64,000 bases of DNA from Paenibacillus sp. P25 (GCA_024704175.1 CP085629.1:8111501-8175500); one strand, 5' to 3'. Shown: positions 39,209 through 50,640, counted from the first letter of the stretch. The notes: a model not told the origin generated them from the sequence alone. Numbers and translations: made by a program.

Positions 39209-40411
39209 CGGCCCGAAGGGACTCGGAGCCGAGGCGGCGGCCTGGATCCGTGAATGCGAGCTTCTCGTCGGCGGCGAGAGGCGACTTGCGTTTTATCCGG
39301 ATTTTGCCGGAGAGAAGCTGGTAATCAAGGGAGGCCTGGCCGGGCTGATCGAGCGGCTTGCGGCGGAGACGCGCCGTACGGCGGTTCTTGCCTCAGGCGA
39401 TCCGTTATTTTACGGGATCGGGGCGACACTCATGCGCAAGCTTCCGGGACGTGTGGAGATTATTCCCGCGGTAAGCTCGCTGCAGCTGGCTTTCGCCCGG
39501 GCGGGGAAAGCTGGCACGACGCCTGCGTGGTCAGTATCCACGGCCGAAGCATACAGGGACTGGCGCAGCGGATTGACGGCAAGCGCAAGGCCGCGCTGCT
39601 GACGGATGAACAGAATAGCCCGGCTGCGATCGGCCGGTATTTGCTTGATTTCGGCATGACGGAATACCGGGCTTTTGTAGGCGAGAACCTGGGCGGTCCG
39701 AACGAGCGGACCGGCTGGTACAGCCTGGAGGAGCTGACGGACGGAAGCTTTTCCCCGCTGAATGTGGTGCTGCTGCGGGCGGATTCTGACGCTCCCTTAT
39801 GGCCGATGGGCATTGAGGATGAGGAGTTCGCGCAGCGCAAGCCGGATAAGGGGCTGATCACCAAAAAGGAGATCCGTGTGCTCAGTCTCGCCAAGCTCGC
39901 GCTCCGTGCGGATAGCGTCGTCTGGGACATCGGAGCGGGCAGCGGGTCGGTCGCGATTGAAGCGGCCCGGATCGCAAGGGAAGGCGCGGTTTACGCCATC
40001 GAAAAGAATGAGCCGGATCTCGAGCTGATTCGCTCTAATATGCGAAAATTCCGCACGGATTTTACGCTGGTGGCCGGGCGCGCGCCGGCGGGGCTGGAGG
40101 CTTTTGCCGATCCGGATGCGGTGTTTATCGGCGGCGGCGGCGGCGAGCCGCGGGAGCTGCTCGGCGTCTGCGTCACCCGGCTGAAGCCGGGCGGTACGAT
40201 CGTGATGAACGCGGCGACGATCGAGAATTTGGCGGAAGCGCAGGCGGTTTTGAAGGAGCTCGGCATGGAAACGGATATCCTGCTCGCGCAGATGAGCCGG
40301 AGCAAGCCGATTTTGAATATGACCCGTTTTGAAGGACTGAATCCCGTATACATCATAACGGCCAAAAGGAAGCGGGAAGGTGAAGCTGGAAGGGAGAACG
40401 GCGATGAGTAA
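39168..40411 (+). CDS. cbiET: CbiET: fused C5- and C15-methyltransferase/decarboxylase, one frame break
   Basis: About 413 residues. The CbiE half (KVIGIGDDGPKGLGAEAAAW, VLASGDPLFYGIGATLM, VEIIPAVSSLQLAFAR) leads after a frame change near 39508 into HDACVVSIHGRSIQGL. The CbiT half has the SAM motif VVWDIGAGSGSVAIEAAR and VFIGGGGGEPRELL. The fusion methylates C5 and C15 and removes the acetate carboxyl at C12. Start ATG behind GGAAGGAGATACATAACCA. Confidence 0.93.
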
Positions 40412-41115
40412 GACAGGCATTTTATACGGACTTGGGGTAGGGCCGGGCGATCCGGAGCTGATCACGGTCAAAGCGTTCCGGATTCTCAAGGAGTCGCCGG
40501 TCATCGCTTACCCGCGCAAGCGAATGGGGGCGCCAAGCTACGCGCTGAACATCATGGAGCTATACGTCGATACACAGCAGAAGCAGATGCTCGGGCTGAC
40601 CTTCCCTATGACGAAGGATCAGGAGACGCTGGACAAGCAGTGGGACCGCACGGTGGATACGCTGTGGGAGCCGCTCAGCAGGGGGAAGGATGTCGCTTTC
40701 GTAACGGAGGGCGATCCGATGCTGTACAGCACCTTCATTCATCTGAAGCGGCGCATGAAGGCGCGTTATCCGGAGGTGGAAGCGGTGGCGGTTCCCGGGA
40801 TTTCGTCCGTGCTGGCGGCGGTCTGCGACCCTGGGGGTTCCGCTGGCCGACGGAGACGAGCAGGTGGCCGTCGTGCCGGCAACGGACGATTATGGCCGGA
40901 TGCGCGAGGCGATCGAAACGCATGACTGCGTTGTTTTTATCAAGGTGGCGAAGGTGATTGACGTTGCGCTCAAGGTGCTGCGGGACCTCGGGCTTACGGA
41001 TAAAGCGGCGGTGCTGACCAAAGTGACCTCCAAGGAAGAGCAGATTTGGCGCAACGTCGAGGAGCTGGAAGGCCGGGAGCTCGAATATTTAACGCTGATG
41101 GTGGTGAGAAAATGA
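40404..41115 (+). CDS. cbiL: Cobalt-precorrin-2 C20-methyltransferase, one frame break
   Basis: About 237 residues. The SAM tetrapyrrole methyltransferase pattern is LYGLGVGPGDPELITVKA, VIAYPRKRMGAPSYA, VTEGDPMLYSTFIHL, VAVPGISSVLAAVCD. Frame changes near 40830 (repaired LGVPLADGDEQVAVVPATDD). Start ATG 40404 behind GGAAGGGAGAACGGCG overlaps the cbiET end, and the stop overlaps cbiF (ATGA). Confidence 0.92.
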
Positions 41116-41888
41116 AGGTGTACATCGTAGGCGCAGGACCGGGCGATCCGGATTTGATCACGGTGAAGGGCCTGAAGCCGCTGCAGCAGGCGGATGTGGT
41201 GCTCTATACGGACTCGCTCGTAAGCGAAGCGCTGATCGACCGGGCGCGGCCGGACGCAGAGAAGCTGCAGAGTGCGGGCATGACGCTCGAGGAAATGGTC
41301 GCCGTGATGACCGACCGTGTCCGGCAGGGCAAGCTGGTGGTCCGGGTGCACACGGGCGACCCGTCGGTGTTCGGCGCGATTCTGGAGCAGATCGTGCTTC
41401 TGCAGCAGGAGGGCATCGCCTGCGAGATCGTGCCCGGCGTGAGCTCGGTCTTCGCTGCGCCCGCAGCGGTCGGGGCTGAGCTGACGGTGCCGGAGCTGAC
41501 GCAGACGCTCATCATCACGCGGACGGAAGGGCGCACCCCGATGCCGGATCGGGAGCAGCTGCGCGATCTCGCATCACATCACTGCACGCTGGCGCTCTTC
41601 CTCAGCGCCACGCTGACGAAGAAGATCGTGCGCGAGCTGACGGAGGCGGGCTGGAGCGGGGAGACACCGGTGGCGGTCGTACAGCGGGCGAGCTGGCCCG
41701 ATCAGCTTATCATCCGCACCACGCTGGAACGGCTGGACGAAGATATGCGCGCGAACGGGATTCGCTCCCATGCGATGATTCTGGCCGGTTGGGCGCTGGA
41801 CCCGGAGCTGAAGCACAAAGATGCGCACCGCTCCAAGCTGTACGACGCTTCGTTTACTCACCGTTTCCGTAAAGGAGGGGGAGCCTAA
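41112..41888 (+). CDS. cbiF: Cobalt-precorrin-4 C11-methyltransferase
   Basis: 258 residues, intact. CbiF pattern VYIVGAGPGDPDLITVKG, VLYTDSLVSEAL, HTGDPSVFGAILEQ, EIVPGVSSVFAAPAAVG, PELTQTLIITRTEGRT. The start ATG overlaps the cbiL stop, and the stop overlaps the cbiG ATG by one base. Confidence 0.95.
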   Translation: MKVYIVGAGPGDPDLITVKGLKPLQQADVVLYTDSLVSEALIDRARPDAEKLQSAGMTLEEMVAVMTDRVRQGKLVVRVHTGDPSVFGAILEQIVLLQQEGIACEIVPGVSSVFAAPAAVGAELTVPELTQTLIITRTEGRTPMPDREQLRDLASHHCTLALFLSATLTKKIVRELTEAGWSGETPVAVVQRASWPDQLIIRTTLERLDEDMRANGIRSHAMILAGWALDPELKHKDAHRSKLYDASFTHRFRKGGGA

Positions 41889-43045
41889 TGGAGCAGCAGG
41901 GGAATGCGGTCACCGGGAAGGTTCTGCGGCTGGAGGAAGGCGTCATTCCGCAGATCGATACGCGCTGCGACTATGCCGTCGTTGCGATTACCAAGCACGG
42001 CGTGGAGTTAGCGCGCCGGCTTCAGGAGGCGTTCTGCGGAACGGCGGACGTGTACTATATGTCCAAATTCGCGAAGGGCGACGAGGAGGCCCGGGGCATC
42101 CGGCTGTTCGAGGGCAGCGTGCGCCTTGGTTTTCCCGCCTGGTTCCCGCTGTACAAAGGCATCATCTGCATCATCTCGCTCGGTGCGGTGGTGCGGATGA
42201 TCGCTCCCCTCCTGGCGGATAAGAAGACGGATCCCGGCATCGTGGTCATTGACGATAAGGGTGAGTATGTCATCAGCGTATTGTCCGGCCACCTTGGGGG
42301 AGCCAACGAGCTGACGCGCGAGGTGGCCGCCATGCTGGGGGCGACTCCCGTGATCACCACCGCTTCGGACGTGCAGAAAACGATCGCCGTCGATCTGTTC
42401 GGCCGCCGCTTCGGCTGGGTGTGGGAGAGCGCCGACAAGCTGACGCCGGTCAGCGCCTCGGTGGTGAACGAGGAGCGGGTGGCCGTCGTGCAGGAGTCCG
42501 GGGAAACGGGCTGGTGGCCTTACGAATCGCCGCTTCCCCCGAACATTCGCGTGTACGGCACGACCCGGGAGGCACTGGCGGAGGAGCCGCAGGCGGCCCT
42601 CGTCGTGACTCACCGCTTGCTGTCTCCGGAAGAGGAACGCATTCTGGAGAACGGCGTGCTGTACCGCCCCAAGGTGATTGTGCTCGGCATCGGCTGCAAC
42701 CGGGGGACGTCCGCGGAGGAGATCGAGGCGGTTATCCGCGATACGTTAGCGGAGCTTCATTACTCGATCCGCAGCGTGAAGGCGGTCTGTACAATCGATC
42801 TGAAGAAGGATGAAGCCGGACTGCTTGAGGTATGCGGGCGTTACGGCTGGCCGCTCGTCTGCTACACGCCGCAGGAGCTGAACGAGATGCCGATTGTAGA
42901 CCCTTCGGAAACGGTGTTCAAGTTCACCGGGGCTTATGGCGTGAGCGAGCCGGCGGTCAGGCGTTTTACGGGAGCCGCGGAGCTTGCATTAATTAAGAAG
43001 AAAAGCGGCAACGTCACGATCTCCGTTGGCCTTATGAACGGATAA
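41888..43045 (+). CDS. cbiG: Cobalt-precorrin-5A hydrolase
   Basis: 385 residues, intact. It opens the ring lactone and releases acetaldehyde. The N-terminal CbiG domain shows GVELARRLQEAF, CIISLGAVVRMIAPLL and VISVLSGHLGGANELTREVA. The C-terminal domain shows VLGIGCNRGTSAEEIEA and YTPQELNEMPIVDPSE. Followed by a 44-base gap to cbiA. Confidence 0.94.
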   Translation: MEQQGNAVTGKVLRLEEGVIPQIDTRCDYAVVAITKHGVELARRLQEAFCGTADVYYMSKFAKGDEEARGIRLFEGSVRLGFPAWFPLYKGIICIISLGAVVRMIAPLLADKKTDPGIVVIDDKGEYVISVLSGHLGGANELTREVAAMLGATPVITTASDVQKTIAVDLFGRRFGWVWESADKLTPVSASVVNEERVAVVQESGETGWWPYESPLPPNIRVYGTTREALAEEPQAALVVTHRLLSPEEERILENGVLYRPKVIVLGIGCNRGTSAEEIEAVIRDTLAELHYSIRSVKAVCTIDLKKDEAGLLEVCGRYGWPLVCYTPQELNEMPIVDPSETVFKFTGAYGVSEPAVRRFTGAAELALIKKKSGNVTISVGLMNG

Positions 43046-43089
43046 CGCCGCTGCGTTTACATATCTTTTGTACGGAAAGGGGAACGGGT

Positions 43090-44483
43090 ATGAAAACTAA
43101 CGGTAGCCAAAAGCGTCTCGTCATCGCCGGTACCGGCGGCGGCTCGGGCAAAACCACCGTAACGATAGGACTCATGGCTGCGCTGAAACGGCGGGGGCTA
43201 GCGGTTCAAGGCTTCAAATGCGGACCGGACTACATCGATCCGACCTACCATACGGCGGTGACGGGAAGGGCCTCGCGGAATCTGGACTCCTGGATGCTGC
43301 CCCGGGAGACGGTCAAAGAAATTTTTCTCCGCGCTTCGGCAGGGGCGGATATTTCGGTGATCGAGGGCGTGATGGGCTTCTATGACGGGCGGGATCCGAA
43401 GTCGAACACCGGCAGTACGGCGGACATCAGCCTGCTGCTCGATTGCCCCGTCCTGCTCGTGGTCGACGGCAGAGGGATGGCTAGAAGTGCCGCAGCGATT
43501 GTAAAAGGCTTCCAGGCCCTCGAGCAGCGGGTCCGTATCGCCGCCGTGTTTGCCAATAACGTGGGCAGTGAAGGACATTATCGCATCATTCGCGAGGCCG
43601 TGGAGCAGGAGTGCGGGGTACCGGTCATCGGCTATTTGACCCGCGATCAGCGACTGGCGATGCCGGAACGGCATCTCGGGCTTGTGCCCTCCGTGGAACG
43701 GGGGAGCTGGACGGGCTGTTCGGGTCGCTTGCGCAGAGGATGGCCGAGACGACGGACCTGGAGCGGTCGCTGCAGCTTGCGGAATGCGGGACGGTTCCTC
43801 GGCTGGAGGCTTCGCCCTTGTTCGTTCCGGCTGCACAGCCCGTTCGTGTCCGCATTGCCGTGGCGCGGGATGCGGCGTTTCATTTTTACTACCCGGAAAA
43901 TCTGGAGCTGCTCGAGCTGAACGGGGCGGAGCTGGTCTACTTCTCGCCGCTCGCCGGCGAAACGCTTCCGCAAGGCGCGCAGGGACTGTATATCGGCGGC
44001 GGCTTCCCGGAGGAATTCGCCGATGTTTTAAGCGGGCAGGAGCAAGTCACCCGTTCCCTTCGCGAAGCGATTCGGCAGGGCCTGCCGGTTCTGGCGGAGT
44101 GCGGCGGCTTCATGTATCTCACCGAAGCGATCGAGGATACCCGCGGAGGGACTTATCCCATGCTCGGCGTACTGCCAGGCCGTGTTACGATGCAGACGAA
44201 GCTGGCGGCGCTTGGCTACCGCGAGGTCCGGGGGCAGCAGGGCAATCCGCTGCTTCCGGATGGAGAGACGGCGCGGGGACATGAGTTCCACTACTCCATC
44301 TACCGCTGCGATGAGCCAGCGCCGCCCGCTTACGAGACCAAGGGTCTCCGCGGAACGAAGCCGGAGGGATGCCTGCAGGGCCGGATTACGGCAGGATATA
44401 CGCATCTGCATTTTGCCTCCAACCCGGCTATGGCGGGGCGCTGGCTTCAGCTTTGCGCGGAATCGGCAATAACGGTTGACTGA
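43090..44483 (+). CDS. cbiA: Cobyrinic acid a,c-diamide synthase, one frame break
   Basis: About 463 residues. P-loop region LVIAGTGGGSGKTTVTIGLM, FKCGPDYIDPTYH, VIEGVMGFYDGRDPKS; C-terminal glutamine-amidotransferase-like part with GLYIGGGFPEEFA, VLAECGGFMYLTEA (catalytic Cys) and HEFHYSIY. It amidates carboxylates a and c using ATP and glutamine. A GGGGG run at about 43700-43704 breaks the frame (VERGELDGLF after repair). Last cobalamin gene here; the lacI promoter starts inside its stop region. Confidence 0.93.
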
Positions 44484-44504
44484 GAGTATAACACGTGTTA
44501 TTTT
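44476..44504 (+). promoter_or_regulatory. Promoter and palindromic operator of the LacI-type gene
   Basis: TTGACT (44476-44481), 17-base gap, TATTTT (44499-44504). The perfect palindrome ATAACACGTGTTAT (44488-44501) fills the gap and reaches the -10, an ideal position for repression by the encoded regulator. The same palindrome stands before the mannosidase gene. Confidence 0.8.
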
Positions 44505-44522
44505 TATGTTGAGGTGAGCCTT

Positions 44523-45548
44523 TTGAAGAAACGGGTGACGAGCTTCGATGTGGCCAAGCGGGCGGGTGTCTCCCGCGGCGTCGTTTCGGCGGTGCTCAAC
44601 AATACGCCCGGCATCGGCGTCAGCGAGGAGAAGCGGCGCGCGGTGCTGCAGGCGATTGAAGAGCTGAATTATGTGGTGGACGTGCAGGCCCGTGGCATGC
44701 GGACGGGACAAAGCCGCTGCATCGCCGCTTACGGGGATCTCAGCAACCCGTTTTTCTCGCAAATGCTGCAGGGGCTGCAAAAGGTCTGCAACGAGCAGGG
44801 CTACTTCGTCCTGCTGTGCGGATCGGGGGCCGGGTTCAACGACCGGACGGCGCTGATCGACCTTTATATGCAGCGGCGGATCGACGGGATCGTGACGAAG
44901 GATTCGACCGGCTTCACGGACCCGGACTGGGAGGAACGAATTGGTGAGGGAAGGATCCCGTACGTCTCGGTGGAAGGCTTTCCGGATCAGACCGGCATCG
45001 CCTCCGTCCTGATGGATTATTCCCGGAGCATCCGGACCGCGCTGGACTATGCCTGGAAACAGACGAAGCGACCTCCCGTTTACGTTGAAATTTATGAAGG
45101 AGCCGAGCATCGGCCCAATTGGGGCGACCGGCACCGGACGAAGGCCTATCGGGAATGGATGGAAACGCAGGGACTGAAGCCGCGTGTCGTCCTGAAGCGC
45201 TTCGAGGCATGGCCTGCGGACAAGTCGTGGTGGCTGGAGCTGCTGCAGGCGGAGCCGGGACCGGGCCGCTTCCTGACCAACTGGTCCCGCGGAGCGGTAC
45301 AGCTGTACCGGGCGGCGAATGAGCTGGGCCTGCGCATCGGGCAGGAGCTGCACATCATGGCCGCAGACAACACGGAACGGATCAACGCGCACCTGGTTCC
45401 ATCGCTGAGCGCCGTCGAGGTGCCTTATACGGAAATGGGACAGGCGGCGGCACAAAGGCTGATTGAATATATCGAGGGCGCCCGGCCGCCGGAAGACACG
45501 GCCGATATTTGGCTCGAAGCGAGGCTCATGGCCCGGGAGAGCATGTGA
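44523..45548 (+). CDS. LacI-family transcription regulator
   Basis: 341 residues from TTG 44523 (GAGGTGAGCCT precedes it; an in-frame GTG at 44514 is the alternative). N-terminal HTH SFDVAKRAGVSRGVVSAVLN, hinge VVDVQARGMRTGQS, then a periplasmic-binding-protein-like sugar domain ending LSAVEVPYTEMGQAAAQRLIEYI. It faces the alpha-mannosidase gene downstream, and both have the same 14-16 base palindrome ahead. It therefore likely represses itself and the mannosidase until a mannose-type sugar is bound. Frame intact. Confidence 0.9.
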   Translation: MKKRVTSFDVAKRAGVSRGVVSAVLNNTPGIGVSEEKRRAVLQAIEELNYVVDVQARGMRTGQSRCIAAYGDLSNPFFSQMLQGLQKVCNEQGYFVLLCGSGAGFNDRTALIDLYMQRRIDGIVTKDSTGFTDPDWEERIGEGRIPYVSVEGFPDQTGIASVLMDYSRSIRTALDYAWKQTKRPPVYVEIYEGAEHRPNWGDRHRTKAYREWMETQGLKPRVVLKRFEAWPADKSWWLELLQAEPGPGRFLTNWSRGAVQLYRAANELGLRIGQELHIMAADNTERINAHLVPSLSAVEVPYTEMGQAAAQRLIEYIEGARPPEDTADIWLEARLMARESM

Positions 45549-45662
45549 AGAGACGGGCCGCCGTTCGGGACTGGCGTTGCGGTAGAAAAGAGCAGCGGGC
45601 ATCAGCCGGCAAGCCGACCGTATTCCCGGGATTTCGGCCGCTGTCATCCATTTATAACCAGT

Positions 45663-45678
45663 TATAACACGTGTTATA
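45663..45678 (+). promoter_or_regulatory. Palindromic operator before the alpha-mannosidase gene
   Basis: TATAACACGTGTTATA, a perfect 16-base palindrome, identical in its core to the one ahead of the LacI-type gene. A TATATT -10-like box (45675-45680) overlaps it; the -35 is weak. About 30 bases before the start codon. Confidence 0.82.
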
Positions 45679-45706
45679 TTCAAACCAACCCGAAAGGCTG
45701 ATGTAT

Positions 45707-48700
45707 ATGTTCTGGACCAAGGAAAAGCTGGCCGCACGCATTCGCGATTTGGAGAGCTTCCGCTACCGTGACCGAAGAACGGTCTCCGGCATGAAGCGTA
45801 TTTTCGACGAGGAAGGGGCCATCGGGGCCTATCCTCCGGATATGACGGACGGGGAGGAAATTCGGCCGGGGGACCGCTGGACCGGGCGCGACCTGTACAT
45901 GTGGCTTGGCTTCGACGCCGACATACCGGCGGAATGGAAAGGCCGCAAGGTGCTCGGGCTGTTCGATCTCGGCCGTACGGGCGGCGGGAATAACAGCGGC
46001 TTCGAATCGCTATTGTTCCTGAACGGCAAGCCGTACCAGGGCGTGGATACGAACCACGAAGAAGTATTCCTGCCGCCGGATGCGGCCGGCTCCGCCGTAC
46101 AGTTCCGGTTCCGCCTCTGGTCGGGCCTGAACGGCTACAGCCCGGCGGCCCCGATCGAGAACCGGCTGAATAAGGCGGAGCTCTGCTGGCTGGATGAAGC
46201 GGCCGACGACCTGTACTATACGGCCCGCGCCGTGCTCGAAACGGTGGAGCTCCTCAGCGACAACCGGCCCGAGCATCACGAACTCTTGTCCGCGCTGGAC
46301 CGCGCCTTCCTGCGGATCGATTGGTCAAGGCCGGGCTCGGAGGAATTTTATGCATCCCTTGAAGATGCACGGGATACGCTTCGCTCCCAGCTGGACCGGA
46401 TGCCGAAGCATCATCCCGTCACGGTGCGCTGCATCGGCCATACGCACATCGACGTGGCGTGGCTGTGGCGGCTGAAGCATACCCGGGAGAAGGCGGCCCG
46501 CTCCTTCTCCACCGTGCTCCGCCTGATGGAGCTGTATCCCGATTACGTCTTCCTGCAGACGCAGCCCCAGCTGTACGATTACCTGCGCACGGATTATCCG
46601 GAGCTGTACGAGCAGATTCGCACGCGGATCGCGGAAGGCCGCTGGGAGGCCGGCGGCGCGATGTGGCTGGAGGCGGACTGCAACCTGACCTCGGGCGAAT
46701 CGCTTGTCCGTCAGCTGCTCTACGGCACCCGCTTTTTCCGCGACCAATACGGGGTGGAATGCCGCTACTTGTGGTCGCCGGACGTATTCGGCTACAGCTG
46801 GGCGTCGCCGCAAATTTTGCGCAAGTCGGGCATCGATATGTTCATGACGACCAAAATCAGCTGGAACCAGTACAACCGGATGCCGCACGATACGTTCAAG
46901 TGGAAAGGCATCGACGGCGCTGAGGTGCTGACGCACTTCATCACGACGCCGGATCCGGGCGGCGCGAGGGAGCTTTCTATTATACCTACAACGGGAGCGT
47001 CACCCCGGAGTCCGTGCAGGGCATCTGGGAAGGCTACCGGGACAAAGAACTGAACCGGGAGCCGCTGCTCTCCTACGGCTACGGCGACGGGGGCGGCGGC
47101 GTCAACCGCACGATGCTGGAAATGCGGCGCCGGCTGGAGAAGATGCCGGGACTGCCGAATGTCACGACCGGCCGGGCGGACGACTATTTCGAGCGGCTGA
47201 AGGCACAAATCGCGGAGACGGACCGCTACGTGCATACGTGGGACGGCGAGCTGTACCTGGAGCTGCACCGCGGCACGTACACGAGCCAGGCTTATAACAA
47301 GCGGGCGAACCGGAAGCTGGAGCTGCTTTACCGCGAGGCGGAATGGATCGGCGTGCTCGGAAGCGTGCAGAAGGCGGATTGGAAGCTGTACCGGCAGGAG
47401 CAGCTGTACGAGGGCTGGAAAATCATTCTGCGCAACCAGTTCCACGATATCATCCCCGGCTCTTCCATCGGTGAGGTGTATGAAGACTGCCGCCGGGAAT
47501 ATGCCGCGGCGTTCGAGCTGGGCCGCGGGGCTTGGGAAGCGGCGGCGTCAGCTTTAACGAAGACGGAACCGGCCGCGTCCGAACGGTATGTTACGCTGTT
47601 CAACAGCGCTTCCTGGGAGCGGAGCGACGCGGTCCGGATCCCTGCGGCCGAAGGCATGGAGCAGGGCGTCTGGCTTGACATGCAGGGAGAGCCGATGGCG
47701 GCGCAGCGCAGCGGGGACGACTGGATCGTCCGGGCCGAGCGTCTGCCTTCCATGGGCTACACGGCAATCCGCTTCGTGAAAGACCCGTCCCCCGCGCCTG
47801 CCGCATCCCCATTCCGTCTGGAAGGGCGGGCGCTCTCGACGCCTTACTACGAGATCGAGTGGAACGACAATGGCCAGCTGACGCGCATTTACGATAAGAC
47901 CGCCGAACGCGAGGTGCTGGCTGAGGGCGCCAAGGGCAACGTGCTGCAGGTGTTCGAGGATAAGCCGAAGGGGCGCCATGAAGCGTGGGATATCGATATC
48001 TTTTATCAGGAAAAAATGCGTGAAGTGGTTCAATTGGCAGAAGCCATCCTCGTGGAGAGCGGTCCGGTCCGCGCCGTGGTTCGCTTCCGATGGACTTACG
48101 GCCGCTCGACGGTTACGCAGCAAATGATCGTGTATGCCGCCGACCGGCGGATCGACTTCGAGACGAGGGTCGATTGGCACGAGCAGCGGCACTGCTGAAG
48201 GTCGCCTTCCCGGTGAAGATCCGCACGACCGAGGCGACCTACGATATCCAGTTCGGCAATGTCAAGCGTCCGACGCATTGGAATACGAGCTGGGACTATG
48301 CGCGGTTCGAGTCTGTCGGCCACTGGTGGGCCGATCTGTCCGAACGCAATTACGGCGTCAGCCTGCTGAACGACTGCAAGTACGGCTACGACATCAAGGA
48401 CAACGTGCTCCGGCTGTCGCTGATCAAATCGGCCTTGGTACCGGATCCGAAAGCGGACCAGGGCGAGCATGTCTTCACCTATGCCGCCGCCGCATGAAGG
48501 CGATTGGCACCAGGGGGAACGGTGCAGTCCGCTTGGGCGCTCAACAACCCGGTGACCACCGCCGGCGGCCGGCCGGAACAGGACAGCGCCTCGCTGCTGA
48601 GCCTCTCCGCTCCGGAGCATGTCATGATCGACGTCGTGAAAAAAGCGGAGGACAGCGACGAGATCGTCGTGCGAATGCACGAATATGCGGGAATCCGCGG

Positions 48701-48853
48701 AAAAGTCACGCTCAGCAGCGATTCGGGGATCTCGGCTTGGCAGGAGCTGGACCTGATGGAGCGGCCGGCCGGAGAGGAGCATACCGGTTCCCCGGCGCTT
48801 TCGAAATCAAGCCTTACGAGATTATTACTCTGCGTCTTCGCCTTAACGACTAA
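45707..48853 (+). CDS. Alpha-mannosidase (GH38), several frame breaks
   Basis: About 1,050 residues. GH38 markers: VRCIGHTHIDVAWLWRLKHT (zinc His and Asp), RWEAGGAMWLEADCNLTSGE, LWSPDVFGYSWASPQIL (nucleophile Asp), NQFHDIIPGSSIGEVYEDC (zinc His), and a C-terminal beta domain ending IKPYEIITLRLRLND. Breaks lie near 46970, 48193, 48490 and 48790. It cleaves alpha-mannosides; no signal peptide, so cytoplasmic, acting on imported oligosaccharide or sugar phosphate. ATG 45707 has AAAGG nine bases upstream; ATG 45701 is in frame but too close. Probably under the neighbouring LacI-type repressor. Confidence 0.9.
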
Positions 48854-48873
48854 GGCGAAACCTATTGAAGAAG

Positions 48874-48906
48874 ACGGCCCATCGGCATACGATGAGGCCG
48901 TTTTTT
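48874..48906 (+). terminator. Intrinsic terminator after the mannosidase
   Basis: CGGCC-CATCG pairs with CGATG-A-GGCCG, followed by TTTTTT. Confidence 0.85.
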
Positions 48907-48986
48907 CTGTTCCCGTCCGCTACCCCGCATACTCCGTAAGCCCCCGCCCGTCAAGCGTTTCCGCCCCCGATTTCGTCCCTAACGGC

Positions 48987-49016
48987 GAATAGCGGCAGGG
49001 AAAATGTTGCATACTG
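48987..49016 (+). promoter_or_regulatory. Candidate forespore sigma-G promoter of the ger operon
   Basis: GAATA (48987-48991), 18-base gap, CATACTG (49010-49016), against the sigma-G pattern GHATR-18-CATWMTA with one mismatch at the last base. It lies about 20 bases before the gerA start. ger operons are sigma-G controlled in Bacillus. Confidence 0.55.
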
Positions 49017-49036
49017 AGGTAAGTTGAGGTGAAACT

Positions 49037-50640
49037 ATGCGGCCTTGGAATTGGTTCGGAAGACGGAAATACGCTGCTCTTGGGAATGGCACAGGGCAGC
49101 AGACGGCTCAGCAGACCCTTTCGCAGAACGGCGGGCAGACCGGGCAGACCGGTCCGCAGAATCAGCAGACGGACGGCACGATAAGTACGGAGCTTGCGCG
49201 CAATGTGGCGGAAATCCAAAACCGGTTCACGAACACGCCCGATTTGATCGTTCGTGGGTTGACCATTAAACAGACCGGGGAACCGGCGGCGCTGATCTAC
49301 CTGCACGACCTGGTGGACAAGAGTGCAGTCAACAACAACGTGCTTCGTCCGCTGCAGACGGAGGAGGGGAGCGGCGCTTCAGAGATCGATTTTATGGTTA
49401 CGGTCGGCAAAGTCGTCGCGCTGCAGGCTTGGTCGCCCATTGAAGCGGCAATACTCCAAGGCAGATGCGTGCTTTTTGTCGACGGGAGAGCGGACGCCTA
49501 CGATTTATACACGCAAGGATGGCCGCAGCGGTCGATCGAGGACCCGCAGCTCGAGGCTTCTTTACGAGGTGCGCATCAAGGCTTCGTAGAGACCGGCACC
49601 CAGAATGTTGCGTTACTCCGGCGTTATATCCCCAACCGTGAATTGAAGATAAAGGAGATATCCGTCGGCCGAAGAGGGGTGCCACCTTATCCATTGTATA
49701 TTTGGCGGATGTCGCTCACCCGGAAGTGCTGAAAGAGCTGGAGGACCGGATCCGGAAGCTGGATGTCGATACCATCATCAATACCGGCGAGCTCGCGGAG
49801 CTCATCGAGGATAATCCCTATTCGCCTTTCCCGCAGTTTATCTTGACCGAACGGCCGGATGCCGCGGCGTCGCAAATTTTGCAGGGAAGGATCGTTGTGA
49901 TCGTGGACCGATCGCCGAGCGTACTCGTCGGGCCTGCGAATTTTATATCCTACTTTCAAAACATCGACGATTACAGCACCCGCTGGTCGATCGCCACGTT
50001 TATCCGGTCGCTGCGCGTGTTTGCCTTTTTCGTGGCGATCTTCCTGCCGGCATTCTACATTGCGGTGATTTCCTATCACTTCGAGATCATTCCCGTAAAA
50101 TTGCTGCTCACCATCGGAGAGTTCCGCGGCCGCGTCCCGTTTCCTCCGTTCGTAGAGGCGGTCATTATGGAGATTACGCTGGAAATGATGCGCGAGGCGG
50201 GAATCCGCCTTCCCGCCCCTGTCGGGCAAACCGTCGGGATTGTCGGGGGCATCGTCATCGGGCAGGCGATCGTCCAAGCGGGGCTGATCAATAACATCAT
50301 GGTTATTGTCGTTTCGTTTACGGCCATAGCTTCTTTCATCCTGCCCAACTACGACATGGTCGCCGCTGTCCGGCTCATTCGCTTCGCCATGATGATTGCC
50401 GCATCGATGTTCGGCTTTGTGGGCATCATTGCCGGAATGATGACGCTGATCGGCCATCTGATCGCGCTGGAATCGCTTGGCACGCCTTACAGCGGCCCGT
50501 TCGGACCGGTAAGATTCTCCGACTGGAAGGATGCGTTCGTCCGATTGCCGCTGTGGACGATGATCCGGCGTCCTTTAAGCGCAAGAGCCGTTCAGGCGAT
50601 AAGGCAGGGCTCAAATCGTCCGAAGGGTGACGGGAAATGA
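49037..50640 (+). CDS. gerA: GerA-family spore germination protein, A subunit, one frame break
   Basis: About 534 residues. An N-terminal Gln/Thr-rich head (QQTAQQTLSQNGGQTGQTG) and two hydrophilic subdomains (VRGLTIKQTGEPAALIYLHD, LQGRCVLFVDG) precede about five membrane segments (FFVAIFLPAFYIAVISYHF, GGIVIGQAIVQAGLINNIM) and the family PGPxG region around PPFVEAVIMEITLEMMREAG. It sits in the spore inner membrane as part of the germinant receptor. A frame change at about 49680 joins ISVGRRG to LSIVYLADVAHPEVLKEL. The stop overlaps gerB (ATGA). Confidence 0.92.
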
